Shown here: one piece after another, positions 13,229 through 24,904 of the stretch
Layout: every line of letters begins with the position of its first letter
Numbering within the stretch: the first letter of the stretch is position 1
Assembly: GCF_020184175.1 (NCBI RefSeq)
Contig: NC_065530.1
Location: 49,391,260 to 49,455,259, forward strand
DNA length: 64,000 bases
Direction: 5' to 3'
Origin: Aphis gossypii
Lineage: Eukaryota; Arthropoda; Insecta; Hemiptera; Aphididae
The notes under the pieces: model-generated
Databases searched by the model: none
What the model saw: the letters and a program-made list of their open reading frames with translations, nothing else
Told to the model about the DNA's origin: nothing
Made by a program: the position numbers and the translations under genes

Positions 13229-13234
13229 AATAAA
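13229..13234 (+). terminator. Probable poly(A) signal of Gdi
   Basis: Canonical AATAAA, 480 bases after the Gdi stop and followed by a T-rich stretch. Other weaker candidates exist further downstream. Confidence 0.5.
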
Positions 13235-14337
13235 CCTACAAAAATATTTTAATTTTTGTGTGCTTTTTCTGTCTGCTTTAAAGTCATATTTACCATTGTG
13301 CACAAGTATGCTTATGTTTAGCTTCAACTGGTAGTTTTAAATTGTTTATTGCTGTTAACAAACAATGTACAGTTTTATGTTTTGTTTTTTTTATTATTAT
13401 CGCTTACAAATTTAACCTAATCATTTAATTAGTATTATAGAACTGATGTCGACACATAATATAAAATATATTAAAATTAGTGTCTAAATGACTTAAAATA
13501 TGTTAGTGATTAAATCAACAATTTGTTTATGCATTTATATTGACTTTATGTTTGTATATTTATTAATAGTGAGATATGTAATGCTATGAAGTATCATTTG
13601 TTGTAAAATGATATCTAAATACAAATTCTGCTGAATTATGCATATTATTGCTTGCAATTTATATTATGTGGATAAATATTTCCAGTAATAATGTCTTAGG
13701 CGATCAATTCATGCTAGCTGATAGTAGTCATATTCTATGAACTCGGGATATTATTTAGAAATTAGAGTTATGTAAATACATTTTTATCTTCATTATTAAT
13801 ATTAACATTAAATAATTTGTATTGTACTTTTTAGGATATTTATCCTTTTTTTCAAGACTAATGTCAAATGTCAATAATTATGCACAATTGTCGTGTTAAT
13901 AGTTAAACAATATTATTTAATTTAAACATGATTTCAGAAAGGTCACATTTAACATTCTGTTTTATTTTAAATGTCATCATACATAGCTTTACACACTTGT
14001 AAGTCAAATATAATTGTATAGATTATGATTATGCTGTGTCACATATGTGAATGTGAAATACAAAATCAATAGAACGATTAGAACTGTACAGTGTGTCATT
14101 CTACATCATTCAAATGGTGAAAACATTTTACATTTCTATGTAATTGTACATTTTGACCTGTACACACTAAACAAAAGTATTGTAAATACGTAAATATGTA
14201 CTTCTAATCTTAAGTTTCAACATTCTTAGTGATTATTTAGTCTTATCTCTGTCAAATTACATTTGATATGACATGATGATTATACAACAAATTGATTTTA
14301 ATTATGACGTAAACAATTATCAAATTTTTAAATAATT

Positions 14338-14343
14338 TTTATT
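14338..14343 (-). terminator. Probable poly(A) signal of UFL1
   Basis: AATAAA on the minus strand (TTTATT on the plus strand), about 110 bases downstream of the UFL1 stop codon. This is the nearest canonical hexamer. Confidence 0.55.
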
Positions 14344-14452
14344 AAATCCAATAACAAAACTTGAAAACAAAGTAAATATAATCTAATACATCAAGTCTGT
14401 TCCAAACAACATTTAAAAATCAACTTTGGACAACTTAATTGTTGGGTCAAAA

Positions 14453-17400
14453 TTAAGACTTTTTAAAATTTATCACAAGATTTTTCACATCGCATGTCGT
14501 TTCTTCTAGTTTAGATTTAATATTATTTTTTTCCTCGGAATCATCAGTTTTCAAAAGTTGTACAACAAGATCTTAAAAACAAAAGTCACATTTAGTAAAC
14601 ATCTTATGATAAAAAGGATCTTATAAAACAAACCATGGTAATTTTGTAGAACGGAAAAGTCTTGATCGCTTAAGTGTTTTTGTAAAAATCCTAAGAGTAC
14701 AGATACAAATTTTCCGGACACTTTAATCATTGTCTGTGTAATAGATTGGAAAAGTATTTGTGTGGCAATTAATAGCACTTGTGCACTATCATCTTCAATC
14801 TCTGATAACGATTTCAAAAGAAGTTGACGATTATTTTGTAAATGTTCCCTGTCAAACAACAAGTGGTTAAAAAATTGATAACAGTTAAATTATTGAATAA
14901 CAATAAAACATGTGAAGGTAATAATATTTTTAATAATTAGGGTAATATAAATAATTTAGTAATGCATTATGTATGTATATTATTTAAGTACCTTTCTTTT
15001 TTACGATCATTTTTTTTTTGTACTACATCTACAGAAGACAATAACTCATCAACAGCTTCATGAAAATCGTCAATCAGTTTAGATGTTAATGATTTTTGTA
15101 GTTTTTCAATGGCATCTTCAACTTGTTTATCAAATTGGTTAGATTTTGACTGAAAAATAATTAAATTTAGCTTAAAATTAAAATTAATATTACTTTTAGG
15201 GGATTTATACCTCTGAATTATGTTCTTTGTTTTGTGCTACATAGCATTTTACTATTTCTACAATCTCTCCACCAACAGATTTTAACAAGAAAGATGTGAG
15301 CTGTCCTTGAGTTTCAACACTATCAAATTTTTGAATACCTTTAATATATTGATGTAAATCAGACAAAAGTAATAAGAGCTTGTCTCTAAAGTTTTGATGC
15401 ACTTTACGCCGATCACCCATTCGGTTAGCCATTATTTGATCATACATTTCTTGAGATCTTTTCAGAGCTTCTTGATTCAAAATCCTAAAACAATAAGGCA
15501 TACTAAATTATTATGTATTTTCATTTAATTATAATATATATATAATGTAAATTACGGGTAAAGATATAAAACAATTTTTTCTATTAAAGAATTCTTTTCT
15601 TCGTCCACATCTTTAAATGTTTCTTCATTTTCTAAATTTTCTCTAATTTCATCTGTGTTAACAATTTCTATTAAAAATTGTTCACTTGTAACTTCTTTGT
15701 TATCCTCTTCATCAGAATCATAATCATGTTGTTTTGATTTTTGTCCATATTTCTTTTTAACAGCCTTAATCTTAGTTTCTCGTCCCTAAATAAGAATTGT
15801 TGTTTAATCATATTTTTATGAGCAAAAATAAATAACAGTAATAAGTTAATGTAAGAAAATTTTACTATTAATCAAAATTGGTTGAAAATGACACTTTAAA
15901 TTAGGTTAGTTAATTGGTATTAATAACTTATAATTTATAATTATACTCTGTTCCAAATAAGAAGACATGTGTTTGTGCATGGATAGGAGGATGTAACTAA
16001 CGAGCCGCAAGTCGTATCAGCTGACATGATGACCACCGCACGGTGGTGGTAAACTATCTACTTTGACTACTCTGATAGATTAAGAACGAAATTTGGTTGT
16101 TTGCACACAAATCTTCTTGTTTGGAACAGAGTATAGATGAAGTTGTTTATATATTTAATATTCTAATCAAAATTAGCTACCTGTGTTCCACCACCATGTT
16201 TTCCACCAGTTTTTTTTTTGCGTTCCTCTTTTCGGCTAAGCTCGGGATTTTTATCTTCAGCAAGTTTTTTTTGAATTTTCCAATTTATCAAAGCACTTGC
16301 ATATTCTCCAGAATCAATAATCTGAAATTAATATAGGTTATACTGTTAAGTTTAATATTATTAATTAATTATTATAAAAAAATATTATGTAGTCCATAAT
16401 AATAGTTGAATTATACCTTTTTTACTTTTGTATCTAATGTATTGATTATACGTTCAGATTGAATTTCTATAAATTTATCAGTTACCAATGCAGTATCATC
16501 AAAAATTTGAAAACCCTTTGATATTTTATTTTTTTTCAACAAATATTCTAAAACCAATACTCCATCCTTTGTGTCAAAAACTACTGGCACAAAATCCTAA
16601 ACATAATTTATATACATTTATATTTAAATATAAAAATATTTTAAATAATTGGCTAAAAAAATTTATCAGATAAATCAGACCATAATATCAATCCAAGTTC
16701 CGCTAGAAATACATTCTTCTATAGCAGCAGAAATATCATCCAATATTTTAGGTCCAACAGAACATGTGGTTAATGCGATTAATTCTTTGCCAATTTGCAT
16801 GCGTGATATATAAGAAATTGGATCAGTTATACCAACGCTATTCATTGCTTCATAATCTGCAGATATTTTTAGTAAAATTGTTAAACAGTTATAAACAGTC
16901 AATTGCCACCAGTTAGTAGAACATTGTTTACCTAGCAAAAATCCATTTTAAATAATACTTGAAAAGTTAAGAAACAGATTATCTATTTTTTATGTTAAAA
17001 TGACCTACTTTCATTTCAACGTACTGGAATTTAAAAAAAAAACCATTTAGATGACAATTGTTTACTATCCCTGAAAACTGGTGATAATTGTTATAGACTC
17101 ATAAAAACTATTATGATATTAAGATAATTATATACCTAAATAGTTATTGTTGATGTAAAAATTCATAACCCAATTATTGAGAGTTTTAGTATGTATGTTT
17201 GGAACATAGGTACATGAATTTCCAATTCGATCAGTCAACGTACCAGGTATTTGTTTTTCTGCTAGTAAATTCTCAAAAACAGCTAAAATATAAATTAAAT
17301 TATTATTATATATATTTTGCCTTTTAAAATCATTTATTTTATAAATTAAGTTAAACGATATAAAGATCAAAGACAAAAGAGATAATTATCTGTTATGTCA

Positions 17401-18788
17401 GTCTTGAACAGCTTAAAAAGTATAACATAAATGTATGAAGATTTAAGGTAAAAGTAAAAGATGAAAAATAATTGTACTTACTAAAAAAATCCTTTTCATC
17501 AATGGAACATTGATTTATTATAGCTGTACATAAAACTGGACGGGTAATAGCTAGAAGAGCTCCTCTAACAATTCTTTTAATAGAATTAAAGTAAGAATCA
17601 GTATAGTACAAGTAAGGATTATTTTTATTTTTGTGTAAATTAAATCCCAAATTTTTACTACGTTTTTTTATCATCTAAATTTTAAATTATTTATTATTAT
17701 TACAATATTATAATAGATACAAAAAAAATTTGTTATTTTACCGAATCAATTATATCTACAGGCAAATCAAATTGCTGAGATATTTGTAATGAGTTAATGT
17801 GTCCATTCTGTTCTAGTTTGTCAAGTATGTCCTCAGTAATCTGATTTAAATAAGTAAATCCAATCAATTGACCATGAACAATACAATAATCATCAGGTTC
17901 ATCCTTGGCTAATTTTTCACATAAATTAGATGCAACATCTGGATCAACTTTTAAAGCTCTAGCAGCATCTAGTATATTTATACGACCTAGAAAATAAATT
18001 CTTATTATTCTGATTATTATATATGTACCCAGGGCTGGTACAAGCAAATTTTTATACGTAGGCAAAGATCAAAATTGCCGCCTCTTGTTTTATAATTTTT
18101 TCTTATATGCCGCCTCTATATATAAATATAAATTTTGCCGCCGTAGGCTTGGGTCTACGTTGCCTACGGCTATAACTGACCCTGTATGTACCTAGTTATT
18201 TTATCTTAGTTTTACAGACAATACAATAATATCAGCAATATCAATTTTTAAAACAAAAATATTTTTTTTTTTTTAGTGACTTCAATAAAAGTGTAGTGTA
18301 ATTTTAACTATATAAATATTTCATAAGTATTTATTAATAACCTTATAATTATATGGTATCATTAATTGTTAAATAATCAGATGTGCCAATAAACTCATAA
18401 ACAGCAAGAGACAGACATCTCACACAAATTCCCATAAAAATTATTGACAGAATGTTAGTTTAAAATATTTAAATACTATAATACACACCTCCTTGGACAT
18501 AGGCTTCATCTTTTAATTCCTTTGTCAAATGTTTTGGTGTTACATATTCTTTACCATCAGTGGTGAACACTACATCCAGTAACTTGGTACTGATCAATTT
18601 TGCAACTATTTCCACACAATTTCTTTCCCCTAGTCTAAGAAGATGAAAAAATAACCAAACAAAAAGTGATTATGTACCTTAGGAAAAGTACATGATGACA
18701 AAAATTACCTTTGAGAAGAAGTAGTCAACTGAATGCGTTGGAAGTCAGCTGCCAATAATTTTACTTCGTTCCAATCATTCGACGACAT
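14453..18788 (-). CDS. UFL1: UFL1, E3 UFM1-protein ligase 1 (13 coding exons, 767 residues)
   Basis: UFL1 is the ligase subunit that transfers the ubiquitin-like UFM1 at the ER surface, acting with UFBP1 (DDRGK1) and CDK5RAP3 on ribosomes and ER-quality-control targets. Coding exons on the minus strand: 18709-18788, 18489-18634, 17742-17986, 17482-17674, 17136-17282, 16681-16856, 16417-16596, 16181-16321, 15556-15785, 15211-15484, 14992-15149, 14634-14848, 14453-14571. All join in frame. Seen: MSSNDWNEVKLLAADFQRIQ, then GERNCVEIV and KEYVTPKHLTKEL (N-terminal winged-helix part), ITRPV, ECISSGTWIDIM, a basic stretch (KKEERKKKTGG-like, about residues 415-430), an acidic stretch (DYDSDEEDNKE), and a helical C-terminus with NYHDLVVQLL. 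Length is close to the human protein (about 790). The exon 6 donor (ATG/GTCTGA) is weak. MITEs sit in introns 2 and 8. Confidence 0.95.
15944..16133. mobile_element. MITE with ~30-bp terminal inverted repeats, TA target duplication, in UFL1 intron 8
   Basis: The left end 'tactctgttccaaataagaa' and the reverse complement of the right end 'tactctgttccaaacaagaa' match over about 30 bases. TA flanks both sides (15942-15943, 16134-16135), as in Tc1/mariner-type elements. No coding capacity. The ends resemble the element at 55526-55677, suggesting one family. It lies between UFL1 exons 9 and 8. Confidence 0.8.
18030..18184. mobile_element. hAT-type MITE with perfect 8-bp target duplication, in UFL1 intron 2
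   Basis: A 155-bp element beginning 'cagggctggtacaagc' and ending 'tataactgaccctg'. It is flanked by identical TATGTACC at 18022-18029 and 18185-18192. The 8-bp duplication and CAGGG...CCCTG ends point to the hAT superfamily. Internally it has the 'aaattgccgcc' motif in direct and partial copies. Its edge is only about 43 bases upstream of the UFL1 exon 3 acceptor. Confidence 0.88.
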
Positions 18789-19310
18789 GATGAATCAATT
18801 AAGTTTTTAGATTCTTATTATTATACTTAATATTAATAATAAAATAGACAATATCGATCAGTAAACGATCTGTCGTATGAAATTTAAATGTAACGTCTAC
18901 GGTCTACCTAGTCGTAAAACCCATACAAGACAATAAGATGTCTTCACTTTTTAGTTGTCAGTACGAAAGTACCTATACTTGTGTTCAGTCGAAAGTTTCT
19001 TACTCATAACATATTAACATCATAATATTTCATTGATAATATTGCCACGATAAACATTAATTAGTGCCACGACATTGATAACAGTATTATCAACCGTAGG
19101 TTCACGAAGTTGTATAAATAATATGAGGCAGGAGGCTAGACTAGATTCATCGTAGGTATAACCTACCTACATGATGTAGAAAAGAATCTTCTCTACATCG
19201 TGCCTACCTATAACATCGCATGAAAATAAATCGTAGTATTAAAATGTATAAAAATGTTCTGTTAATAACTAAGATTCAAAAATTGAATATAAGGTTTCAT
19301 ATAAATTTTT
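18789..19310. promoter_or_regulatory. UFL1 promoter side and flank
   Basis: Sequence immediately upstream of the UFL1 start (minus strand). It carries scattered CpG ('gatcagtaaacgatctgtcg', 'acgtctacggtctacctagt') but no motif I can name. A near-palindrome at about 19150-19210 pairs 'gtaggtataacctacctac' and 'gatgtagaaaagaa' with 'ttctctacatcgtgcctacc'. Confidence 0.4.
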
Positions 19311-20287
19311 CGGGAGGCAGAAAAAATGGCAACGGAAAAAAAAGCCCAAAAAAAAAACCTAAACTAAAAAACACGCCGGAAAAAAAGCCCAAAAAAATAT
19401 ATTATAGATAATATATTTACATTTATTTATAGATACATATTTTAAATAATATACACAGTAGTAAAATATAATACTTTATTAAATTATGCATACATACATA
19501 CTTTTTAGCAATGATGGGCATTAACTTATTAAAAAGTTAATTTTTTTAACTTTTTAATTAAACTAGTTAGTTATTTTTGTTTAATCAAACTTATTAACAT
19601 ACTAATTTATCAAAATCTAGTACTTGGTACTTAGATGTTAATTTTTCATTAGCACCAAAATTATTTTTACAATTGTATGTCATAAGAGTAGAGGTAGACG
19701 GCATATTTATAACTGCAATTTATTGCCTATTACAAAGGAAAACATCAGAAACCTATAAATTATTATTTATAAAATAAATCGAAAAGTGTGCAGAGAAAAA
19801 CCTTTACCTTGATCCAAAATATGTCCATCTTGACTTTGAAAAGGCTGTAATTAAAGCTGTTCATAAAGTATTTAACCGAGAAGTTATTGTCCGTGGGTGC
19901 TTTTATAGACTATAATTTGTCACAGTCTACTCACAGAAAGGTTCAAGCTTTAGGCCTAGAAAAATTATATTGTGAAGACAATACCTTTAGTAAATTTTGT
20001 GGGATGTTTGATGGTTTAGCATTTTTACCTTTGACAGATGTTGAGCAGGGGATGTCATATTTGAAATCTATTATGCCTGATACTGCCTTAGAAAAATATT
20101 ATTATTTATTATTAAAAATATATTATATGATTGTAAATCCATTGTATAATCAACAATCAACCACAGTTTATAAAATATTTCATAATATAAGATTACAATG
20201 ATAGCACTTTCATTTTCTTGGGTTTTTTTTCCGGGGTGTGTTTTTTTAGTTTGGGTTTTTTTTTCGTGGTCATTTTTTCGGCGATTC
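19311..20287. mobile_element. Degenerate Mutator-like element (MULE) with ~80-bp terminal inverted repeats
   Basis: Left arm about 19311-19392, right arm about 20217-20287. Read on opposite strands both show 'gaaaaaatg', a run like 'ggaaaaaaaagccc', 'aaactaaaaaacac' and 'ccggaaaaaaa' in the same order. An 'aaattttt' occurs just outside each end (19303-19310, 20288-20295), a possible target duplication, although low in complexity. Between the arms is a broken MULE transposase (19790-20105). Long inverted repeats plus this transposase type fit MULEs. Confidence 0.75.
19790..20105 (+). pseudogene. Broken MULE transposase fragment
   Basis: One frame reads ...DPKYVHLDFEKAVIKAVHKV...VIVRGCFYRL, and after a frame change the next reads SQSTHRKVQALGLEKLYCED then FCGMFDGLAFLPLTDVEQG. 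The order 'H-x-DFE-x-A ... V-x-GCF(F)H-F-x-Q ... RK(V/I)Q-x-LGL ... ALAFLP' is typical of the MULE transposase domain, including the acidic residue of the catalytic DDE set in the DFE motif. The frame shift, a stop after GCFYRL and missing N- and C-terminal parts make it non-functional. Confidence 0.75.
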
Positions 20288-20985
20288 AAATTTTTTAATT
20301 TGTACCTCACTTACTTAATTAGGTACAAATTCTGAAAATGATTGTACTAAGTATATCCACCAGGTAAATCAATTTTAGCACTAGTATGACGGAATACATC
20401 ACTGCAGGTCCACAAAAACTAAATACCTACTCTATATTTTGTAAACATTTTTATTTTTCACTTCCTCATGAATATTTTGGTAAGTAGTAAATGACATACA
20501 ATACATATCAACTATCAAGTATATCACACAATTTTTCCAATTGGGAATATCCTTGTTCCGTGTTTAGTATGGTAGAGGTAACCGCTGTATTTATATTGAA
20601 TCCTTTTCGTTCGGAATCTTCTGAGTAAATATTTTCTATCGTACCATACATGTTACATTTAAAATTAAATGTGCTAAGAAATCCATTTTTTTTTCATTTA
20701 TGATTTGCAAGTTAGAAAATGTACCTACAGTCAAACTTATTGTGTCGTATACTTTGAATTACTTTGAATAAATTTGCTATATCAACTATCTTTCTGCCTT
20801 GTAATACATATCTATTTAAAAAAATATTATTAAATAATATACGTGACGTTACGTACGAGAATGTTTTATTATATAATATAGTAGTGTTAAATTTGTCAGC
20901 CTAGGATGTATTTTCCAATGAATGGTGAAAAAGGTGCAGGTTTATGTTTTAATGGCCTGAATACCCCAAAATTTAAGTTGTTTTA
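20288..20985. other. Non-coding spacer between repeats
   Basis: AT-rich, no reading frame of note. The last about 90 bases may already belong to the dispersed repeat that is clear from about 20990. Confidence 0.4.
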
Positions 20986-20989
20986 TAAT

Positions 20990-21470
20990 TATTGTAAGCT
21001 AAACATATGAAAAATCTTGTATATATTTCAACTTCAAACGCTAATAAAAAAAAATAGTGCTTTTGTATTCTTATAGTTTTTGAATAACTCATGAAAAAAA
21101 TAATTCAAGAATAACTTATGAGCAACTTTGTATTAAATTTTCAAGTATTTTGACTCAGCCAAAAATAATTTATCGATAATTATATATAAAAAAAAAAAAT
21201 AACTAATATTTTAAAAGCCTATAAATAACATTTAAATAAGCGAAAATTAAACCATTTAAAGAAATTGCTAACACAAAAAACTGGTGAAATTTTTAAGTAC
21301 CGACTTAAACTTTTTGAATAATAACAAACATTAAAAATCGTTTTATAGGATAAATCGTTATCGTTACGCAATTTCGTAAAAATTTAAAATTCAAACGCCC
21401 ATAACATTTTTCCCATAATGACTCTTCGAATTGTCTTTATAGCGATTTGATGTAAAACTTATGGAAAACT
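20990..21470 (-). repeat. Dispersed repeat fragment, same family as 59474-60873 (opposite orientation)
   Basis: Read on the minus strand, several blocks recur in the same order at 60000-60460: 'aaaaatgttatgggcgt' versus 'aaaaatgttatgagcgt', 'tgaaaatttaatacaaag' versus 'ttaaaatttaatacatag', and 'ttttattagcgtttgaag' versus 'tttttagcgtttgtag'. Identity looks moderate, so both copies are old. No coding capacity. Confidence 0.75.
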
Positions 21471-21620
21471 TACTGTTATTTTTTTTAACAAAATAATAAG
21501 ATCTAACACCACTTCCATAGCTGGCTGGAGTGTTGCCTTAATCGGGGCGCGAACATACTCCTTCTTGGGATGTATAACGTGTATCACAACATGGTTCTCG
21601 CCGATGGTGATGACGTTGGA

Positions 21621-21756
21621 GCTAACGAACTGTTGAAGCTGGCGAACTGTTGGAAATGACGAACGGCTGAAGCTGGCGATCTGCTGGAGCTGAAGAACGG
21701 CCAGAGCTGGTGAACTGCTGGAACTAACGAACGGCCGGAGCTGGAAATCTGCTGGA
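21621..21756. repeat. 17-bp minisatellite, 8 imperfect units in GC-rich patch
   Basis: Eight consecutive 17-mers without gaps, e.g. gctggcgaactgttgga, gctggcgatctgctgga, gctgaagaacggccaga, gctggtgaactgctgga. Odd and even units alternate between '...ctgctgga' and '...cggccgga' endings, i.e. a 34-bp higher-order unit. It is embedded in an unusually GC-rich segment (about 21520-21770) of this AT-rich window. 17 is not a multiple of three and no open frame runs through it. Confidence 0.88.
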
Positions 21757-22079
21757 AGCTTTGAGGGAGGGATTACATTTTTTTTTCAGAATAGTGAGCA
21801 GCTATCCAAATACATTTAATAAATACAATACATAATAATAATAAAATCAAATAACAATCCATATAAAACAGTGATTTATAAATATATAATGAAAATCTCT
21901 ACTGCAAGTTCTGCTTTCGTTAGTATGATTTTCCTTTATCCTTTATTTGTATGACAATCAGGTGAATTTTTAAAATGCTGTTGCACAAGTGCTCTTGTGC
22001 TGGGGGAGGTCCCTGTGGCTTTACCTCACGGGTTGGTTTCAATTTTTCAGAACTTGTCTAATGATATATGTCAAATGAA

Positions 22080-23022
22080 TCTAGGAAAAAAAGACCAAGG
22101 AAAAAAAGAACAAGTTTTAGAAATTTTAAACAGTGTCCCACTAATCAATATTTTTTTAAAAAAAATTTTTAATATAACACATAGACACTTATGCTATATT
22201 TTTGGTATTCATTTTTTAATTTTTATAACTGAAAATAAAAAACTTAAAAATTGATAAAAAAAATCCGAAACATTCAATATAGTCAAATTGTAAATCTTAC
22301 TTTGAGAAATATTTGTATGGTAAATTTTTTAAGTATTAAAAAATAAAAAATGTAGCGCAAGTGTCTATGAATTAAATTTTTAAAATATTGCATAGAACCA
22401 GAGTTGGGCAAGATACTAAAAAAAAAGTATCATGATACATGATACTTGCATTTAGTGTATCTAGATACAACTGATGGAAGATACAAGAATACAAGATACA
22501 TGTATATATATATATTAAATACAATAAAATAAAGCTTAGAATAATAATATAGAGTAAGATGCATTTTTATTACTGGAAATTCCCTAAGTAATCCTAGTGC
22601 CCTTATAGTTGACTATAGGTGACCTTTTTATACTTTATCATAAAATATAACTAGTGGTAAAATATAAAACAACATTTTATTACTGGAAATTTCTCATGTA
22701 GACTTTTCATACTTTAATAACTATAATTTGAGTGAACATATTTTAGTCTATTGACAGTCATTGAAGTGTTCAAGTGTTTTCATTAAATTTTTATACTTCA
22801 ATTTTTTAAATACATTTGAAATGGAAACTTTTAAATCTAATAAAGGAGGTGAAAAAGTAGCTTTTGAAGGATATACTTATACTACAAAGCACAAAGGTAA
22901 AAACTATTTTACATGGAAATATTCGACCAAAAATTACGGTGTTAAAAATATTGATTAGTGGGACACTGTTTAAAATTTTTAAAAATTGTTCTTTTTTTCC
23001 TTGGTCTTTTTTACCGATTACC
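22080..23022. mobile_element. MULE-type element with ~72-bp near-identical inverted repeats, 11-12-bp target duplication and FLYWCH remnant
   Basis: Arms 22083-22155 and 22944-23016 are about nine-tenths identical when one is reverse complemented (both carry 'ttgattagtgggacactg' and 'ttctttttttccttggtc'). ATGTCAAATGAA flanks the element at 22068-22079 and again at 23023-23034, a convincing target duplication, somewhat longer than the 8-11 bp usual for MULEs. Inside is a FLYWCH-like start (22821-22958) and, at about 22395-22510, a 'gatacatgatacttg...' scrap that looks like a nested insertion. It is non-autonomous. Confidence 0.85.
22821..22958 (+). pseudogene. FLYWCH zinc-finger N-terminus of a MULE protein (truncated)
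   Basis: Begins METFKSNKGGEKVAFEGYTY, then HKGKNYFTWKYSTKNYG and runs into the right terminal repeat. The 'S-x-K-G-G-x-K-x-x-x-x-GY-x-Y ... W' spacing is the first half of a FLYWCH domain. The W-x-C cysteine is replaced (WKYS), and the second Cys and His-x-His are missing. The in-frame start could be 22761 or 22821; the latter fits FLYWCH proteins better. Probably left by an internal deletion. Confidence 0.6.
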
Positions 23023-23034
23023 ATGTCAAATGAA

Positions 23035-24478
23035 ATATGATACATATATATAGATAGTATATAATATATAAATAATAAATTAATCATAGTTATGAAAATT
23101 TTCTACTACCTACACTTGGTTTTTTCCTTTTTTTTGTAGTTTCATTGTAGTAATGTAGTTTGAATGTCTTATACAATAAAATGCATACGCATTGTAATAA
23201 AAAAAGCGTACAATACCTACCTACTTAAAATAATAAGTAACCCTAGGTGGCTAGGTAATACATAATTTCTGTATGAAATATTATAATGGCAAGTTCGGAA
23301 ATATAGATGGAACTGCCCCTGCTTATGTAACAAATAATTAAATAGGGAAATGATTATTCATAAACAGTGGCGGCGCGAAATTGAGAAGGATTCTTTCTAA
23401 TCTTCATGTTGTAAACATTGGCACTTATAACCTCAAATAACTCCAATTAATTCCCTTATGATAAGGGTACATGGCCTATCCATTCTTCTATTATCTATGA
23501 AATTTCTCCGTTATCAAACTTTGAATGTTTTCCGCTACAAAATTTCTTCTAAAACACGTGTAGCCATAAATCTTATCAGTAATATACTGGCAAATAGCAA
23601 TGCTGAAATGCTGAATAGTGAATATAGAAACAGAAGGCTTGTATACCGAATTCGTAGTTCGTACCAGTATTGTAGTGTGTCCTCCATAGTTGGTTATAGC
23701 GTAAAAAAGTAAATATTAAATAATAATTAATATTAATATTCCTTAGTCTCATACTCACCGTCAATGAGGCATTTTACATGTTCTGTGACTCGATGCTCAC
23801 GATTCACAATTCTGTCAATTCAATACCCCTATTGCATTATCGTTATTCGTGAACTAATAACAATTAACAATACGAGACATTTAATTTTGCCACACTTTAC
23901 TACTCAACATTTCAACTACACTTAAAATATTTTTGATAACGAATAAACGTCTATACCGTTTTTGAAGTTGTACATTATTTCCTTATAATATCTTATATAT
24001 CATACTATTAAGATTATTGGCTTGGAGATGAAATATTTTTCTTCGTCTATGATCATGATCACAACATTATTAATTATATTTATGGTGATGTATTCTTGAT
24101 TTATACTCATCTCATTCTTCCACTTGCTATTTTGATTTGTGAGACGCTAGTCGCTGTATACATGTAAGTAGTCTGCAAAACTAGACAAAGTGACGAGAAT
24201 TGTGTACTATGAAACTTAAAATAATCATTGAAGCTGTTTCAGAATTGTTCAATTAGCTAAACAGTTATATATTGGATCATTTAAATAATCTGTAAGTTAA
24301 TAGTCTATATATTTTAATAAATGTTAATAATGTTTAATTAATACCTACTCAAACATGTATAGTATTAAATTTATTTCTTCAATAGGTAGATAGGCATTAT
24401 TCAAACATTTTGATCCATTTTCATGTCATAGTTTAACTTCACTACTAGAATTTATCTAGTTCATAAGTTAGTATTAAT
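23035..24478. other. Non-coding stretch
   Basis: No supportable gene. Reading frames at 23458-23712 and 23576-23764 overlap on opposite strands and match nothing. The segment 'cagtggcggcgcgaaattga' at about 23367 is probably the end of a decayed repeat. Confidence 0.35.
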
Positions 24479-24648
24479 CAGTGGTGGTTTTTAGGGGGGG
24501 GGCAATCGCCCCCCCTGGTCAATTTTTTTATATTATGTATTAATGTAACCTGTTTCCTAATACCTAGATAGTAATTTTTATTGAGGGGTGGGCAATTGAC
24601 ATTTTGATGACCCCCCTCCCCCTTGAGGTTAGATCATAACCGCCACTG
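24479..24648. mobile_element. hAT-type MITE (170 bp), 8-bp target duplication with one mismatch
   Basis: Ends CAGTGGTGGTT...AACCGCCACTG, with GTATTAAT (24471-24478) and GTATAAAT (24649-24656) flanking. The interior is G-rich on the left ('ttaggggggggg') and C-rich on the right ('acccccctccccc'), which could fold back. No coding capacity. Confidence 0.8.
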
Positions 24649-24904
24649 GTATAAATTTTTTTTTTAAATAATCAATTGTAACTAGGTATTTGTATAGGTA
24701 TACAACTTTGCAGTTAATTTAAGTCCATTATTGAAACTAAAAAGTTTAATTACTACTAAACTAAGTTTACTACATTATATTATTATAAGACATCACTTCT
24801 AAAATGCAGCTTATAGAATTATCTTAAAAATATAATAAAATGTTAATTTGTGGTTTTCGAATTAACAAAATTTAATTTACTGAAAGATTATATTAGGTAC
24901 TTAT

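Larger units (their letters stand above)
12750..14452. other. Convergent 3' region between Gdi (+) and UFL1 (-)
   Basis: Holds the 3' UTR of Gdi with AATAAA at 13229-13234, followed by AT-rich sequence without reading frames. On the minus strand an AATAAA lies at 14338-14343, about 110 bases past the UFL1 stop, and is its probable poly(A) signal. Nothing else was recognised. Confidence 0.6.

Noticed and set aside
16097..16673. Plus-strand frames across UFL1 introns and exons (16097-16336, 16488-16673)
   Set aside because: Antisense shadows of UFL1 exons 8 and 7 and of a MITE end.
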